Positions 16,812-25,679 are shown, numbered from the stretch's first letter. The stretch is DNA of 64,000 nucleotides from Glacieibacterium arshaanense (GCF_004681125.1 NZ_SIHO01000001.1:248001-312000), one strand, 5' to 3'. Notes: a model not told the origin generated them from the letters alone. Program-made: numbers and translations.

Positions 16812-17669
16812 ATGAAGCTTGCAACTTTTTCGGCAGGTGCCGCACCCGAGCTTGGCGTCGTTGTTGGCGACGGGGTGGTGTCGCTGTCACGCGCCGCGCC
16901 GCAGCTGGCGTCCGACATGATCGAGCTCATCACGCGCTGGGATGACATCGCCGGCGAAGTCGCAGCCGTTGCTGCCGCCGGCGCACACCGCTTCGCGCTC
17001 GATGCCGTCAAGCTGCACGCGCCGATCAAACGGCCCGGCAAGATCATGGCGATTGGGCTGAACTACGCCGACCATGTCGCCGAAAGCAAAATGGAAACCC
17101 CCGCCAACCAGATCTGGTTCGCCAAGATGTCGACTGCGGCGAACGGTCCGTTCGATGCCATCCAGGTGCCCAAGGTCTCGCAGTTCCTCGACTATGAGGC
17201 CGAGATGGTCGCGGTCATCGGCAAGCCCGGGCGCCGCATCAGCAAAGGCGATGCCCCCGCGCATGTCTTTGGCTGGTGCGTCGGCAATGACGCGACCGAG
17301 CGCGCCTGGCAGCACCGCACGCACCAGTGGACACTGGGTAAATCGTTCGACACGCACGCGCCGTTTGGCCCGTGGATCACCACCGCCGACGAAATTCCTG
17401 ACCCGCACGCGCTCGGCATCCGATGCTTCGTCAATGGCGAACAACGCCAGTCGTCGAACACCAAGCACCTGATTTTCAACGTCTGGGACCAGATCGAGCA
17501 TCTGTCGGGTGCCATGACGCTCGAACCCGGCGACCTGATCTTCACCGGCACGCCGGGCGGCATCGGTGCGGCAATGGAGCCGCGCCAGTTCCTCAAGGAC
17601 GGCGACGTCGTGCGCATCGAAATCGACAATCTCGGCGCGATCGAAAATCCCTGCGCCAACGAGGTGTAG
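16812..17669 (+). CDS. Fumarylacetoacetate-hydrolase-family enzyme
   Basis: A 285-residue FAH-fold enzyme. After a short N-terminal domain, the conserved catalytic region starts at IMAIGLNYADHVAESKM. The metal ligands fall in FLDYEAEMVAVIG and GNDATERAWQ, and the substrate loop in LIFTGTPGGIGAAMEP. Such enzymes hydrolyse or isomerise the C-C bond of acylpyruvate-type products made after ring cleavage, which fits the extradiol dioxygenase 21 nt upstream. The exact reaction (hydrolase, decarboxylase or isomerase) cannot be told from sequence. The next gene starts 1 nt after its stop. Confidence 0.9.
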   Translation: MKLATFSAGAAPELGVVVGDGVVSLSRAAPQLASDMIELITRWDDIAGEVAAVAAAGAHRFALDAVKLHAPIKRPGKIMAIGLNYADHVAESKMETPANQIWFAKMSTAANGPFDAIQVPKVSQFLDYEAEMVAVIGKPGRRISKGDAPAHVFGWCVGNDATERAWQHRTHQWTLGKSFDTHAPFGPWITTADEIPDPHALGIRCFVNGEQRQSSNTKHLIFNVWDQIEHLSGAMTLEPGDLIFTGTPGGIGAAMEPRQFLKDGDVVRIEIDNLGAIENPCANEV

Positions 17670-17670
17670 C

Positions 17671-19128
17671 ATGGATACTGACGTCCTGATCATCGGCGCC
17701 GGCCCGACCGGCGTCGCGCTTGGCATCGCGCTGGCGCAGCACGGCGTTTCGGTCATCCTCGCCGATAAGGCCGACGGCATCTATCCGCTACCGCGCGCCG
17801 CACATATCGATCATGAAACGATGCGCATCCTGCAGGCACTCGGCGTCGGCGACGCGGTGTTCGCGAAGTCGCGCCCGTCAAGCGGCTATGACTTCCTCAC
17901 CGCCAAGCGCGAGGTGCTGCTGCGCTTCGCCTCCGATCCGGTGACCAGCCCGTCGGGTTGGCCGATGGCGAACATGATCCACCAGCCGAGTGTCGAGGCC
18001 ATAATGCGTGACCGTCTGGCAGCGCTGCCGAACACGCAGCTACGACAGGGCTTGGCCTTTGCCGGCTTCACCCAGGACGCCGACGGCGTCACCGCCAGCT
18101 TCGAAGATGGCACGACCCTGCGCGCCCGCTACCTCGTCGGCGCCGATGGGGCATCCAGTGCGGTGCGTGTTGCAGCAGGCGGCGGGCTCGACGATCTGGC
18201 ATTCGATGAACCGTGGCTGGTGTTCGACGTCATCGTTCATGACGAAAGCCGCTTGCCCGACATCAACCTGCAGATCTGCGACCCCGAGCGCCCGACGACC
18301 TGCGTGCTGATGGCACCCGGACGCCACCGCTGGGAATTCATGCTCAAGCCCGGCGAGACCCCCGAAAGCATTAACACCCCCGAATCGATCGCGGCGCTGC
18401 TCAAGCCGTGGAATGTCGACGGCGCGGTGACGCCCGAACGCAGCGCGGTTTACCGTTTCCACGCGCTAGTCGCGAAGGCGTGGCGCACCGGGCGCGTGCT
18501 GCTCGCGGGTGATGCCGCACACCAGATGCCGCCGTTCGCCGGGCAGGGGCTGTGTTCGGGGCTGCGCGACGCCGCCAACCTCGGTTGGAAACTCGCCGGC
18601 GTCATCAACGGCGACGCCGATGCGGCGCTGCTGGACACCTATCAGGCCGAGCGCGAGCCGCACGTCCGCGCCATCATCGATATGGCGCTGATGATGGGCC
18701 GCACCGTCTGCATCACCGACCCTGCTGCAGCGGCGGCGCGTGATGCGGCGATGCTGGCGGCGCGTGCCGCCGAAGCTGGTGCCGGTGGCGGCGGGGGTGG
18801 CGGCATCGGCTGGCCGCCATTCGTCGCGGGCTGCATCCTCGCCGGTAGCCCCGGAGCCGGAGAATTATTCCCGCAGCCGTGGCGCGGCGGTCAACGACTC
18901 GATGACGTGCTCGGCGCGGGCCCTTGGTTGATTGCGCGCGCGCCTGCCACAGATGCTATCGCGCTTGATGATGGGCGGTTGGCACCGTTCCACGCCGATC
19001 TTGCACGCTGGCTCGACAAGCGCGGCGCCGACGCAGTGCTGGTGCGCGCCGACCGGACGGTCTTCGGGACAGGTGTTGTCGATGTGCTTCAGGGCGCATG
19101 GGCGATGGCGCGCGGCAATACAGCTTAA
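17671..19128 (+). CDS. FAD-dependent aromatic hydroxylase (MhpA/PheA-like)
   Basis: A 485-residue class A flavin monooxygenase. The FAD fingerprint VLIIGAGPTGVALGIALAQ is at the N-terminus, the second site YLVGADGASSAVR near residue 155, and the GD motif GRVLLAGDAAHQMPPFAGQG near 280. A polyglycine loop (GAGGGGGGGIG) around residue 370 is unusual. The enzyme should add a hydroxyl to a phenolic substrate, making the catechol that the co-operonic dioxygenase opens. It begins 1 nt after the FAH-family stop. Together the three enzymes form a short hydroxylation, meta-cleavage and hydrolysis route. Confidence 0.9.
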   Translation: MDTDVLIIGAGPTGVALGIALAQHGVSVILADKADGIYPLPRAAHIDHETMRILQALGVGDAVFAKSRPSSGYDFLTAKREVLLRFASDPVTSPSGWPMANMIHQPSVEAIMRDRLAALPNTQLRQGLAFAGFTQDADGVTASFEDGTTLRARYLVGADGASSAVRVAAGGGLDDLAFDEPWLVFDVIVHDESRLPDINLQICDPERPTTCVLMAPGRHRWEFMLKPGETPESINTPESIAALLKPWNVDGAVTPERSAVYRFHALVAKAWRTGRVLLAGDAAHQMPPFAGQGLCSGLRDAANLGWKLAGVINGDADAALLDTYQAEREPHVRAIIDMALMMGRTVCITDPAAAAARDAAMLAARAAEAGAGGGGGGGIGWPPFVAGCILAGSPGAGELFPQPWRGGQRLDDVLGAGPWLIARAPATDAIALDDGRLAPFHADLARWLDKRGADAVLVRADRTVFGTGVVDVLQGAWAMARGNTA

Positions 19129-19294
19129 CGCGCGTAAGCGCCGTCGCAGCTGGATTGTCGGTAAAAGAGTCGCATACGGCAATGCCGAAATGCGAAATGC
19201 AAAAGCAGATTTGCAAGCGGCGAAACGGCGGGCATGGCTTGTCGCCACGCCCGCCGCCTGCGGCCCTCCCGAAACTTTGGGGCCTTCGCTTGGC

Positions 19295-19945
19295 TCAGGC
19301 GCTGACGTGCGCCAGCGTCGGCTTGGCGCGACGGCGCGATGCCGCGCCGATCATGCCGAAGCCGATGATCATCAACATCCAGCTCGCCGGCTCTGGCACT
19401 GCGGCACCTGCAATGCTGTCGAGTTCGAAAGCGACCCCCGTCGAGCGGAAGCGCAGTCCGGTGATGGCTTCGCCGGCACCCGCGTCGAATGACACGCGGC
19501 GGTTGGTCGAAGAAATGAACTGGTTGCCGTTGGCAGCAGGCAATGAACTCCCTGCCAGCGTGAACAATGTCGTGCCGCCGGCGCCGAGCACATCGACGAA
19601 GTTATAGTTGTCGACTGAGCCCCAATAGAAGCTCACCGACTTAAGGCTCGGCGTCGTCAGCTTGGCAATGCCGCTGCCCAGCGCACTCGACACGTAAAAA
19701 TACTTCGACGTATCGGTGGCCGGCGTCGCGGCGGCCCCCGACGATCCCGAGACAATTCCATAGTCGCCCGACAGCGCATAGCCGGTCGGTAGTGGTGTAT
19801 CGAAGCTGACCAGCATGGTCTGCCCCGGTGCCGGGCCGGGATCGGGTGCGCCGGGCACTGACGACCAGGTCACGGCCTGTGCGGCGGTGGCAAAAATTGA
19901 AACGGCAGCCAGCGCGACCGCGCCGCCGATTGAATGCTTATTCAT
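19295..19945 (-). CDS. PEP-CTERM-type exported protein
   Basis: A 216-residue exported protein. Residues 1-23 (MNKHSIGGAVALAAVSIFATAAQA) are a signal peptide. The middle is Gly/Ser/Thr-rich with beta character (VSFYWGSVDNYNFVDVLG, ITGLRFRSTGVAFELDSI). The C-terminus carries the sorting signal VPEPASWMLMIIGFGMIG followed by ASRRRAK: PEP motif, hydrophobic segment, basic tail. Such proteins are thought to be processed by exosortase and displayed or secreted with extracellular polysaccharide. No exosortase or polysaccharide cluster is in this window. The function of the mature domain is unknown. Confidence 0.88.
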   Translation of the reverse strand: MNKHSIGGAVALAAVSIFATAAQAVTWSSVPGAPDPGPAPGQTMLVSFDTPLPTGYALSGDYGIVSGSSGAAATPATDTSKYFYVSSALGSGIAKLTTPSLKSVSFYWGSVDNYNFVDVLGAGGTTLFTLAGSSLPAANGNQFISSTNRRVSFDAGAGEAITGLRFRSTGVAFELDSIAGAAVPEPASWMLMIIGFGMIGAASRRRAKPTLAHVSA

Positions 19946-20258
19946 GGGAAAACAACCCCTTCTAGACCCAGCGGCCAATTCCGCTGATGACTGGTCCCAA
20001 GCAAGGTCCATGCCAGAATTGCGCTCTAGCGCATTCGCACTGAACGTCAGATGTATAGATAGTTAATTTATTTGAACCATGATGCGATAGTGTAATGTTT
20101 TCTGACAGAATCGCTGTGGCTGGTCGCTGAAGGCCGCCTTTAGTCGGACCAAGCCAGCGGCGGAATCCGGTCCATGCTGCCCCGTTGACCGTGGCCGCCA
20201 AGCCGGTCACTGTTGGCGCGCGGATGCCCGCACCCGTTCACAAACAAGCTAGTGTTAC
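19946..20258. other. Divergent intergenic region
   Basis: 313 bp between the PEP-CTERM gene and a TetR gene. The half nearer the former is A/T-rich (about 20040-20105) and probably holds promoters. I see no RNA gene or conserved reading frame. Just before the tetR start is AACAAGCTAGTGTT (20243-20256), a palindromic sequence with arms AACA/TGTT that could be an autoregulatory site. Confidence 0.5.
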
Positions 20259-20807
20259 ATGCCAACCAAGCCAGTCTCCATTGCGAGCAAATCCGATGAC
20301 CGCCGCGCGGCGATCATCGAACGGCTTGCCGACCATGTGCTGGCGCACGGGCTGACCGCGTCAAGCCTGCGGCCGCTGGCCAAGGCAGCAGCGACCAGCG
20401 ATCGCATGTTGCTGTATTATTTCAAGGACAAGAACGAGATTGTCGCGGCGACGCTCGAATGCATTTCGGCGCGGATGGTGGTGCTGATGGGGCCGCGCAC
20501 CGCCCGCACGCCGCAGCCGTTTGCGGCACTGCGCGCGCAGCTGGCGGCAATCGTGCGCGATCCGGTGTTCTGGCCGTACATGCGCGTCTGGTTGGAAACC
20601 GCGAGCCGCGCCGCGCACGGAGATCCGCTGTTTCGCACCGTCGGCGAAAGCATCGGCCGCGGGTTCCTCGCTTGGGGTGCGGCGCAGCTCGATAGCCCGG
20701 ATGAGACCATGCGGGCGCGTGATGCTGCGCAACTGCTGGTGATGACCGAAGGGCTGGTACTGCTTACGGCGCTGGGCCTCGACGATGTCTGCGAGGCCGC
20801 GCTTTAG
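20259..20807 (+). CDS. TetR-family regulator
   Basis: A 182-residue regulator. The N-terminal domain (RRAAIIERLADHVLAHGLTASSLRPLAKAAATSDRMLLYYFKDKNEIVAATLECI) matches the TetR helix-turn-helix, with the typical YYFKDKNE recognition-helix end. The C-terminal domain is helical and lacks a diagnostic pattern. No good Shine-Dalgarno sequence precedes the ATG. Its stop overlaps, tail to tail, the stop of the DUF5367-like membrane gene by 4 nt. The palindrome upstream of that membrane gene makes it the likely target. Confidence 0.88.
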   Translation: MPTKPVSIASKSDDRRAAIIERLADHVLAHGLTASSLRPLAKAAATSDRMLLYYFKDKNEIVAATLECISARMVVLMGPRTARTPQPFAALRAQLAAIVRDPVFWPYMRVWLETASRAAHGDPLFRTVGESIGRGFLAWGAAQLDSPDETMRARDAAQLLVMTEGLVLLTALGLDDVCEAAL

Positions 20808-21202
20808 CCGCGGTCGCGCAGAAACGCCAACACCAACCCGACGCCGGCACCCCACAGGATGACCGCACCGGCGCCCGCGATATGCGCAACGCTGCTGCCG
20901 TAAAGCGACGGGAACCACGCCAGCGCCAGACCGTCGAGCAAAGTCGCCGACGCGGTGCCGACGGCGTAGCCCATGGCCACTTGGTTGCGCGCCAGCCCGC
21001 CGAGGCGTTCGAGCAGCAGCACGAACGGCCAGGTTCCGGGGATGGTCAGCGCATAAACCAGCACACGCGTACTGCCTTCGAAGATGTTGAGCGGCTCGAG
21101 CGCGCGAAGCAGCAGCGCTGCGGCAAGCCACAGCACCGCGCCCATCAGCGCCATAATAATGTTTTGGCGGCTGGTCAGCGGTAACATGCCGGTGGTGTTC
21201 AT
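20804..21202 (-). CDS. Four-helix membrane protein, DUF5367-like
   Basis: A 132-residue hydrophobic protein with four predicted transmembrane segments: about 15-35, 45-62, 75-98 and 105-128. The stretch ATLLDGLALAWFPSLYG resembles the conserved Asp and FP of DUF5367 proteins, so I assign that family tentatively. No enzymatic motif is seen. Its promoter region contains a perfect TGTAGC-N4-GCTACA palindrome, and a TetR gene converges on it. Function is unknown; regulated expression suggests a conditional membrane role. Confidence 0.7.
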   Translation of the reverse strand: MNTTGMLPLTSRQNIIMALMGAVLWLAAALLLRALEPLNIFEGSTRVLVYALTIPGTWPFVLLLERLGGLARNQVAMGYAVGTASATLLDGLALAWFPSLYGSSVAHIAGAGAVILWGAGVGLVLAFLRDRG

Positions 21203-21242
21203 GGCGTCACTCTCTCTGTTGACGACACGCCTTCTAACAAAA

Positions 21243-21258
21243 TGTAGCGACTGCTACA
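21243..21258. promoter_or_regulatory. Operator candidate TGTAGC-N4-GCTACA
   Basis: A perfect 6-4-6 palindrome about 40 bp upstream of the DUF5367-like gene. On the minus strand TTGTAG followed after 17 nt by TAGAAG gives a promoter-like spacing, so a bound dimer would cover the -35 region. The convergent TetR protein is the natural candidate ligand. Confidence 0.62.
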
Positions 21259-21268
21259 AGTGCCGGGC

Positions 21269-22183
21269 TCAGGCCCAGCCAACCACCGTGCACGCCGCGA
21301 ACAACAGCGATCCGGTCAGCCGGTTGCTACGGAAAAGCGCCAGCGCGCGCGCCGCGTCATGGTCACGCAATTGCACCACCTGCCATGCCAGATGCGCGGC
21401 GGCAGGCGCCAGCGCCAGCAGCGCCGGCCACTGCGGATTGACCAGCCATAGCGCCGCCGCCGCTAGCACGACCACTATGCCATAGAACACGCCGACGCCG
21501 GCGCGGGCGCGTGCCCCCAGCGCCCGCGCGCTCGACTTGATGCCGGCAAAGGCGTCGTCCTCGATATCCTGCAGCGCGTAGATCGTGTCATAGCCGAGCG
21601 TCCAGAACACCCCGGCAGCGTAGAGCAACAACATCGGCAGCGACGGCGGCGCCACCGCCAGCCAGCCGACCAGCACGCCCCAGTTGAAGGTCAACCCCAG
21701 CCACGCCTGCGGCCACCAGGTGATGCGCTTCATGAATGGATAGGCCGCGACCAGCACCAGGCTGCCGAGCGCCACCGCTTGCGCGCGCAGCGGCAGTTGC
21801 AACAGCACGATTAGCCCGACCAGCGCCAGCGCCAGCAGCCACACCCACGCCGCCTTCACTGACACTCGCCCCGATGCGATCGGCCGGTTGCGCGTGCGCG
21901 CGACACGGGCATCGAGGTCGCGGTCGACGATATCGTTATAGACGCAGCCTGCACCGCGCATCGCGAATGCGCCGGCCGCAAACCACAACAGCAGCGGCCA
22001 ATGCCATGGCAACCCGCCTGCCAGCCCGAGCCCCCAGCCGCACGGCCACAGCAGCAGCCACGTCCCGATCGGCCGGTCGAACCGCGCCAGCCGCGCATAG
22101 GGACGCATGCCTTCAGGCAGTGTATCGACCCAGCTCGCCGGTACGGCATCAGGGGTCGGGGTGTCGGTGCGACGCTGGTTCAA
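21269..22183 (-). CDS. ubiA: 4-hydroxybenzoate polyprenyltransferase
   Basis: A 304-residue integral membrane prenyltransferase of ubiquinone biosynthesis. It attaches the polyprenyl chain to 4-hydroxybenzoate. The first Asp-rich motif is GCVYNDIVDRDLDARVARTRNRP, with the Mg-diphosphate NDxxDxxxD pattern. The second is YDTIYALQDIEDDAFAGIKSSARALG. About eight hydrophobic segments are spaced through the chain. The gene is divergent from rsmE with only 28 nt between the start codons, so the promoters must overlap. Confidence 0.95.
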   Translation of the reverse strand: MNQRRTDTPTPDAVPASWVDTLPEGMRPYARLARFDRPIGTWLLLWPCGWGLGLAGGLPWHWPLLLWFAAGAFAMRGAGCVYNDIVDRDLDARVARTRNRPIASGRVSVKAAWVWLLALALVGLIVLLQLPLRAQAVALGSLVLVAAYPFMKRITWWPQAWLGLTFNWGVLVGWLAVAPPSLPMLLLYAAGVFWTLGYDTIYALQDIEDDAFAGIKSSARALGARARAGVGVFYGIVVVLAAAALWLVNPQWPALLALAPAAAHLAWQVVQLRDHDAARALALFRSNRLTGSLLFAACTVVGWA

Positions 22184-22211
22184 ACTGTCCTGCCTGTGCT
22201 AGTGGCGCACC

Positions 22212-22976
22212 ATGAGCGAAACGCGCACCAGTCTGTCAACCCGAGTACTGGCAACCACGCCGCGACTTTATGTCGAGCAATCGCTGACGGTCGGTGCGCG
22301 CATCGTGCTGCCGACGCCGGCCAGCCACTATCTCGCCAGCGTCATGCGGATGGCGGTCGGCGACAACTTGCGGGTGTTCGACGACATCGGCGGCGAGTTC
22401 CACGCGCAGATCGCCGATGCCGCGCGCAAGGCCGTGGCGATCGACATTGTCGCGCTGCTGCACCCGCGCGAGCCCGTCGCCGATATCTGGCTGTGCGTTG
22501 CGCCGGTCAAGCGCGGCCGCATCGACCTCGTCGCCGAAAAGGCCTGCGAGCTCGGCGCTGCGAAACTGTTGCCGGTGATCACCGCGCGCACCATCGTCGA
22601 CAAGCTCAACCTCGACCGGCTGCGCGCCAACATGATCGAAGCCGCCGAACAATGCGGCCGCACCGCGCTGCCCGAACTCGCCGAGCCCGTGGCGTTGGCA
22701 AAGTTGCTCAAGGAATGGCCCGCCGACCGCGCACTACTGTTCGCCGACGAGGAAGGCGGCGCGCCGCTGGCTGCTGACCTGTGCCGCGCCCCGGCCGCGA
22801 TCCTGATCGGCCCCGAAGGCGGCTTTACGCCGGCCGAACGCGACACCATCCGCGCCCACCCTCAGGCTGTCGCCATCACGCTCGGCCCGCGTATCCTGCG
22901 TGCAGAAACTGCTGCGATTGCCGCGCTGGCTGTGTGGCAGGCACTCGCCGAAATACCGTGCACCCGTAAAGACTGA
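22212..22976 (+). CDS. rsmE: 16S rRNA m3U1498 methyltransferase
   Basis: A 254-residue SPOUT methyltransferase that modifies U1498 in the decoding centre. The N-terminal PUA-like domain holds SHYLASVMRMAVGDNLRVFDDIGG. The knotted SAM-binding C-terminus holds AAILIGPEGGFTPAERD and ITLGPRILRAETAAIAAL, both diagnostic of RsmE. gshA follows 72 nt downstream on the same strand, an order commonly seen in alphaproteobacteria. Confidence 0.95.
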   Translation: MSETRTSLSTRVLATTPRLYVEQSLTVGARIVLPTPASHYLASVMRMAVGDNLRVFDDIGGEFHAQIADAARKAVAIDIVALLHPREPVADIWLCVAPVKRGRIDLVAEKACELGAAKLLPVITARTIVDKLNLDRLRANMIEAAEQCGRTALPELAEPVALAKLLKEWPADRALLFADEEGGAPLAADLCRAPAAILIGPEGGFTPAERDTIRAHPQAVAITLGPRILRAETAAIAALAVWQALAEIPCTRKD

Positions 22977-23048
22977 CCACATTGCCGAGGATGAGCGCTA
23001 CTCAATTGTTGCTGGCACAACGCCCCTGACAGGCTTATTGCGCAACTT

Positions 23049-24422
23049 ATGAGCAATAAAATTGATGCCTTGGGGGATGACGCGATCATCGAGACGCGCG
23101 ACCAGATGATCGCCACCTTCGAGGCCGGCGCCAAGCCCGCCGACCGATGGCGCGTCGGTACCGAACATGAAAAGATCGTCTACCGCATCGCTGATCATCG
23201 CGCGCCGAGCTACGAAGAGCCCGGCGGCATCCGCGACCTGCTTGACGCCATGACCGCCTATGGCTGGGAACCGGTTCTGGAAGGCGGCAAGGTCATTGCC
23301 TTGAAGGGCAGCGATGGCGCGATCAGCCTCGAACCCGCCGGTCAGTTCGAACTGTCGGGCGCACCGCTCGATAACATCCACCAGACCTGCGCCGAATCGA
23401 ATCGCCATCTGAAGCAATGCCATGAAGTCGGCGACAAGCTCGGCCTGGCGTTCCTGAGCCTTGGGTTCTGGCCGGACAAGACGCGCGATGAACTGCCGCG
23501 TATGCCCAAGGGTCGCTACGACATCATGCTGCGCCACATGCCGCGCGTCGGCAATCTCGGCCTCGACATGATGCTGCGCACCTGCACGATCCAGGCCAAT
23601 GTCGACTACGCCTCCGAAGCCGATATGGTGGCGAAGTTCCGTGTCTCGATGGCGCTGCAGCCGCTCGCCACCGCGCTGTTCGCCAATTCGCCGTTCACCG
23701 AAGGCAAGCCCAACGGCTTCAAGAGCTTCCGCAGCCATATCTGGACCGACACCGATCCGCACCGAACCGGCACGCTGCCGTTCGTGTTCGAGGACGGTTT
23801 CGGCTACGAACGCTACGCCGATTACGCGCTCGACGTGCCGATGTACTTCGTCTACCGCGACGGCAAATACATCGATGCCGCCGGCCTCAGCTTCCGCGAT
23901 TTCCTCGCCGGCAAGCTGTCGGTCCTGCCCGGCCAGAAGCCCAAGGTCGGCGACTGGATCGACCATCTGTCGACGGCTTTTCCCGAAGTTCGCCTCAAAT
24001 CCTATCTCGAAATGCGCGGCGCCGATGGCGGTCGCTGGGACCGCATCTGTGCGTTGCCGGCGTTCTGGGTCGGGCTGCTTTATGATAGCGTCGCGCTCGA
24101 TGCCGCATGGCAACTCGTCAAGCACTGGACGCCCGAAGACCATGCCCGGCTGCGCGCCGAAGTGCCGCGGCTGGCCCTACAGGCCGCCAGCCCCAACGGG
24201 GGCACGCTGCAGGATCTGGCGAAGTCGGTGCTGGCGGTTGCCGACGGTGGCCTCGCACGCCGCGCCCGCCTCAATGGCAGCGGCGACACCGAACAGGGCT
24301 TCCTCGGCCCGCTCCACGAAATGGCGGCCACCGGCGTCACCAACGCCGACAAAATGCTCGCGGCGTTTAACGGCCGCTGGGGCGGCGATATGGCGAAGGT
24401 CTACGCCGAAGAGAGCTACTAG
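23049..24422 (+). CDS. gshA: Glutamate-cysteine ligase (GCS2/plant-type)
   Basis: A 457-residue ATP-dependent ligase that makes gamma-glutamylcysteine, the first step of glutathione synthesis. The chain shows WRVGTEHEKIVYR near the start, ISLEPAGQFELSGAPL, YDIMLRHMPRVGNLGLDMM, LFANSPFTEGKPNGFKSFRS and, near the C-terminus, NGSGDTEQGFLGPL, all characteristic of the alphaproteobacterial/plant class. Its TAG stop is shared in a CTAG tetranucleotide with the stop of the convergent SnoaL-like gene. Confidence 0.95.
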   Translation: MSNKIDALGDDAIIETRDQMIATFEAGAKPADRWRVGTEHEKIVYRIADHRAPSYEEPGGIRDLLDAMTAYGWEPVLEGGKVIALKGSDGAISLEPAGQFELSGAPLDNIHQTCAESNRHLKQCHEVGDKLGLAFLSLGFWPDKTRDELPRMPKGRYDIMLRHMPRVGNLGLDMMLRTCTIQANVDYASEADMVAKFRVSMALQPLATALFANSPFTEGKPNGFKSFRSHIWTDTDPHRTGTLPFVFEDGFGYERYADYALDVPMYFVYRDGKYIDAAGLSFRDFLAGKLSVLPGQKPKVGDWIDHLSTAFPEVRLKSYLEMRGADGGRWDRICALPAFWVGLLYDSVALDAAWQLVKHWTPEDHARLRAEVPRLALQAASPNGGTLQDLAKSVLAVADGGLARRARLNGSGDTEQGFLGPLHEMAATGVTNADKMLAAFNGRWGGDMAKVYAEESY

Positions 24423-24796
24423 GCCGCGGTCTGCCGGGAATAGTCGTCGGCATCAAACCAGCCGAGCGAAGTCTGGATGCTGCCGTCAGCAGCCAACTGC
24501 CATTCTTCCCAACCGATCACATGCACATTGTTGCCGGTGTCGGCATGTGTCCCGGTGAAGGTCCATAGATAGACAATGTGCGTTCCGGCAACGCGGATCC
24601 CGTCGCAACGCAACGCCAGGTCGGGTATGTCGGCGAAGAAGCCAGCCGCCATAGCCGCGACGCCGCCGCGTCCGTGCCAAGGCTCCCCGGCATTGATAGT
24701 GATGCTGCCGTCAGGCGCGAAGAACGCCGCGACGGCGTCCGCACTGCCGCTGTTCCACGCAGCCGTATAGGCTTCGGCAAGAGCGCCCGAGTCCAT
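24419..24796 (-). CDS. Small SnoaL/NTF2-like protein
   Basis: A 125-residue protein with the ketosteroid-isomerase-like fold signature: AEAYTAAWNSGSADAVAAFFAPDGSITINAGEPWHGR at the N-terminus, then HIVYLWTFTGTHADTGN and EWQLAADGSIQTSLGWFDADDYSRQ. The fold binds small ligands; no catalytic assignment is possible. It starts 2 nt after the rlmB stop on the same strand, so it is probably co-transcribed with rlmB. It overlaps the gshA stop by 4 nt. Confidence 0.82.
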   Translation of the reverse strand: MDSGALAEAYTAAWNSGSADAVAAFFAPDGSITINAGEPWHGRGGVAAMAAGFFADIPDLALRCDGIRVAGTHIVYLWTFTGTHADTGNNVHVIGWEEWQLAADGSIQTSLGWFDADDYSRQTAA

Positions 24797-24798
24797 AC

Positions 24799-25554
24799 CT
24801 ACAGGGCGCGCCGTGCCGCCGCATAAAGCGCGATCGCCGCGGCGTTCGACACGTTGAGGCTTTCCATCTCGCCGGTCATCGGCAGTCGCGCCAGTACATC
24901 GCAATGGGCTTGCGTATTTTGCCGCATGCCTTCACCTTCAGCACCGAGTACCAGCGCCGGTTTGGTGTTGCCGAGCGCATGTTCGAGCGTGACTTCGCCG
25001 CTGCCATCGAGTCCGATGCGCCAGAAGCCGGCTTCTGCCATTTCATCTAGTGCACGCGCCAGATTGACGACTCGGCACCATGGCAAAGTTTCGAGCGCCC
25101 CTGATGCGGCTTTGGCGAGTGCGCCCGATTCGGGCGGCGCATGCCGGTCCTGCGTGACAATGGCGAGCGCATTGAATGCGGCGGCTGAACGCATGATGGC
25201 GCCGACGTTGTGCGGATCTGTAACTTGGTCGAGCACAACCAGCGGGCGTGTGTTGCCTTCGCCCAGCGCGAAGATGTCGCCGATCCACGGGTTTTCGAGT
25301 GGCTCGACCTCAAGCACATAGCCCTGGTGCGGGGCGTCGTTCGGAATCAGCCGCGCCAAGTCGTAGGAATCGCCATACTGCACCGTCAGCCCCTTGGGGA
25401 TGACGATCTCCTTGGCGGTTTCGTGCGTGACATAGAGCTTGCGGTGCACACGCTCGGGATTATCGAGCGCGGCGAACACGGCATGGCGACCATAAAGGCG
25501 CGGGTAGCTGCTTTTTTGCCCGGCAGCATTTCGGGGGTGTGGTCTGCGTCCCAT
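24799..25554 (-). CDS. rlmB: 23S rRNA Gm2251 2'-O-methyltransferase
   Basis: A 251-residue SpoU/TrmH-family enzyme. The basic N-terminus (MGRRPHPRN...) leads into a substrate-binding L30e-like domain (LYGRHAVFAALDNPERVHRKLYVT) and the knotted catalytic domain with VVLDQVTDPHNVGAIMRSAAAF, PALVLGAEGEGMR and MESLNVSNAAAIALYAAAR. These are motifs 1-3 of the family. It is divergent from tRNA-Tyr; the rlmB/tRNA-Tyr/tRNA-Gly/tRNA-Trp/secE neighbourhood is typical of alphaproteobacteria. Confidence 0.94.
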   Translation of the reverse strand: MGRRPHPRNAAGQKSSYPRLYGRHAVFAALDNPERVHRKLYVTHETAKEIVIPKGLTVQYGDSYDLARLIPNDAPHQGYVLEVEPLENPWIGDIFALGEGNTRPLVVLDQVTDPHNVGAIMRSAAAFNALAIVTQDRHAPPESGALAKAASGALETLPWCRVVNLARALDEMAEAGFWRIGLDGSGEVTLEHALGNTKPALVLGAEGEGMRQNTQAHCDVLARLPMTGEMESLNVSNAAAIALYAAARRAL

Positions 25555-25679
25555 GGTGCAGCCTGTAGCGGGGAAGTAGAATTTATACCAGTTGGAGACA
25601 GCGGTTGTTGACAGCGGGGCGCGGCTTCGCCACTAACCGCGCCTCGCAGTCGCAAGGCTGCGACGAAGGACACGTCCGT

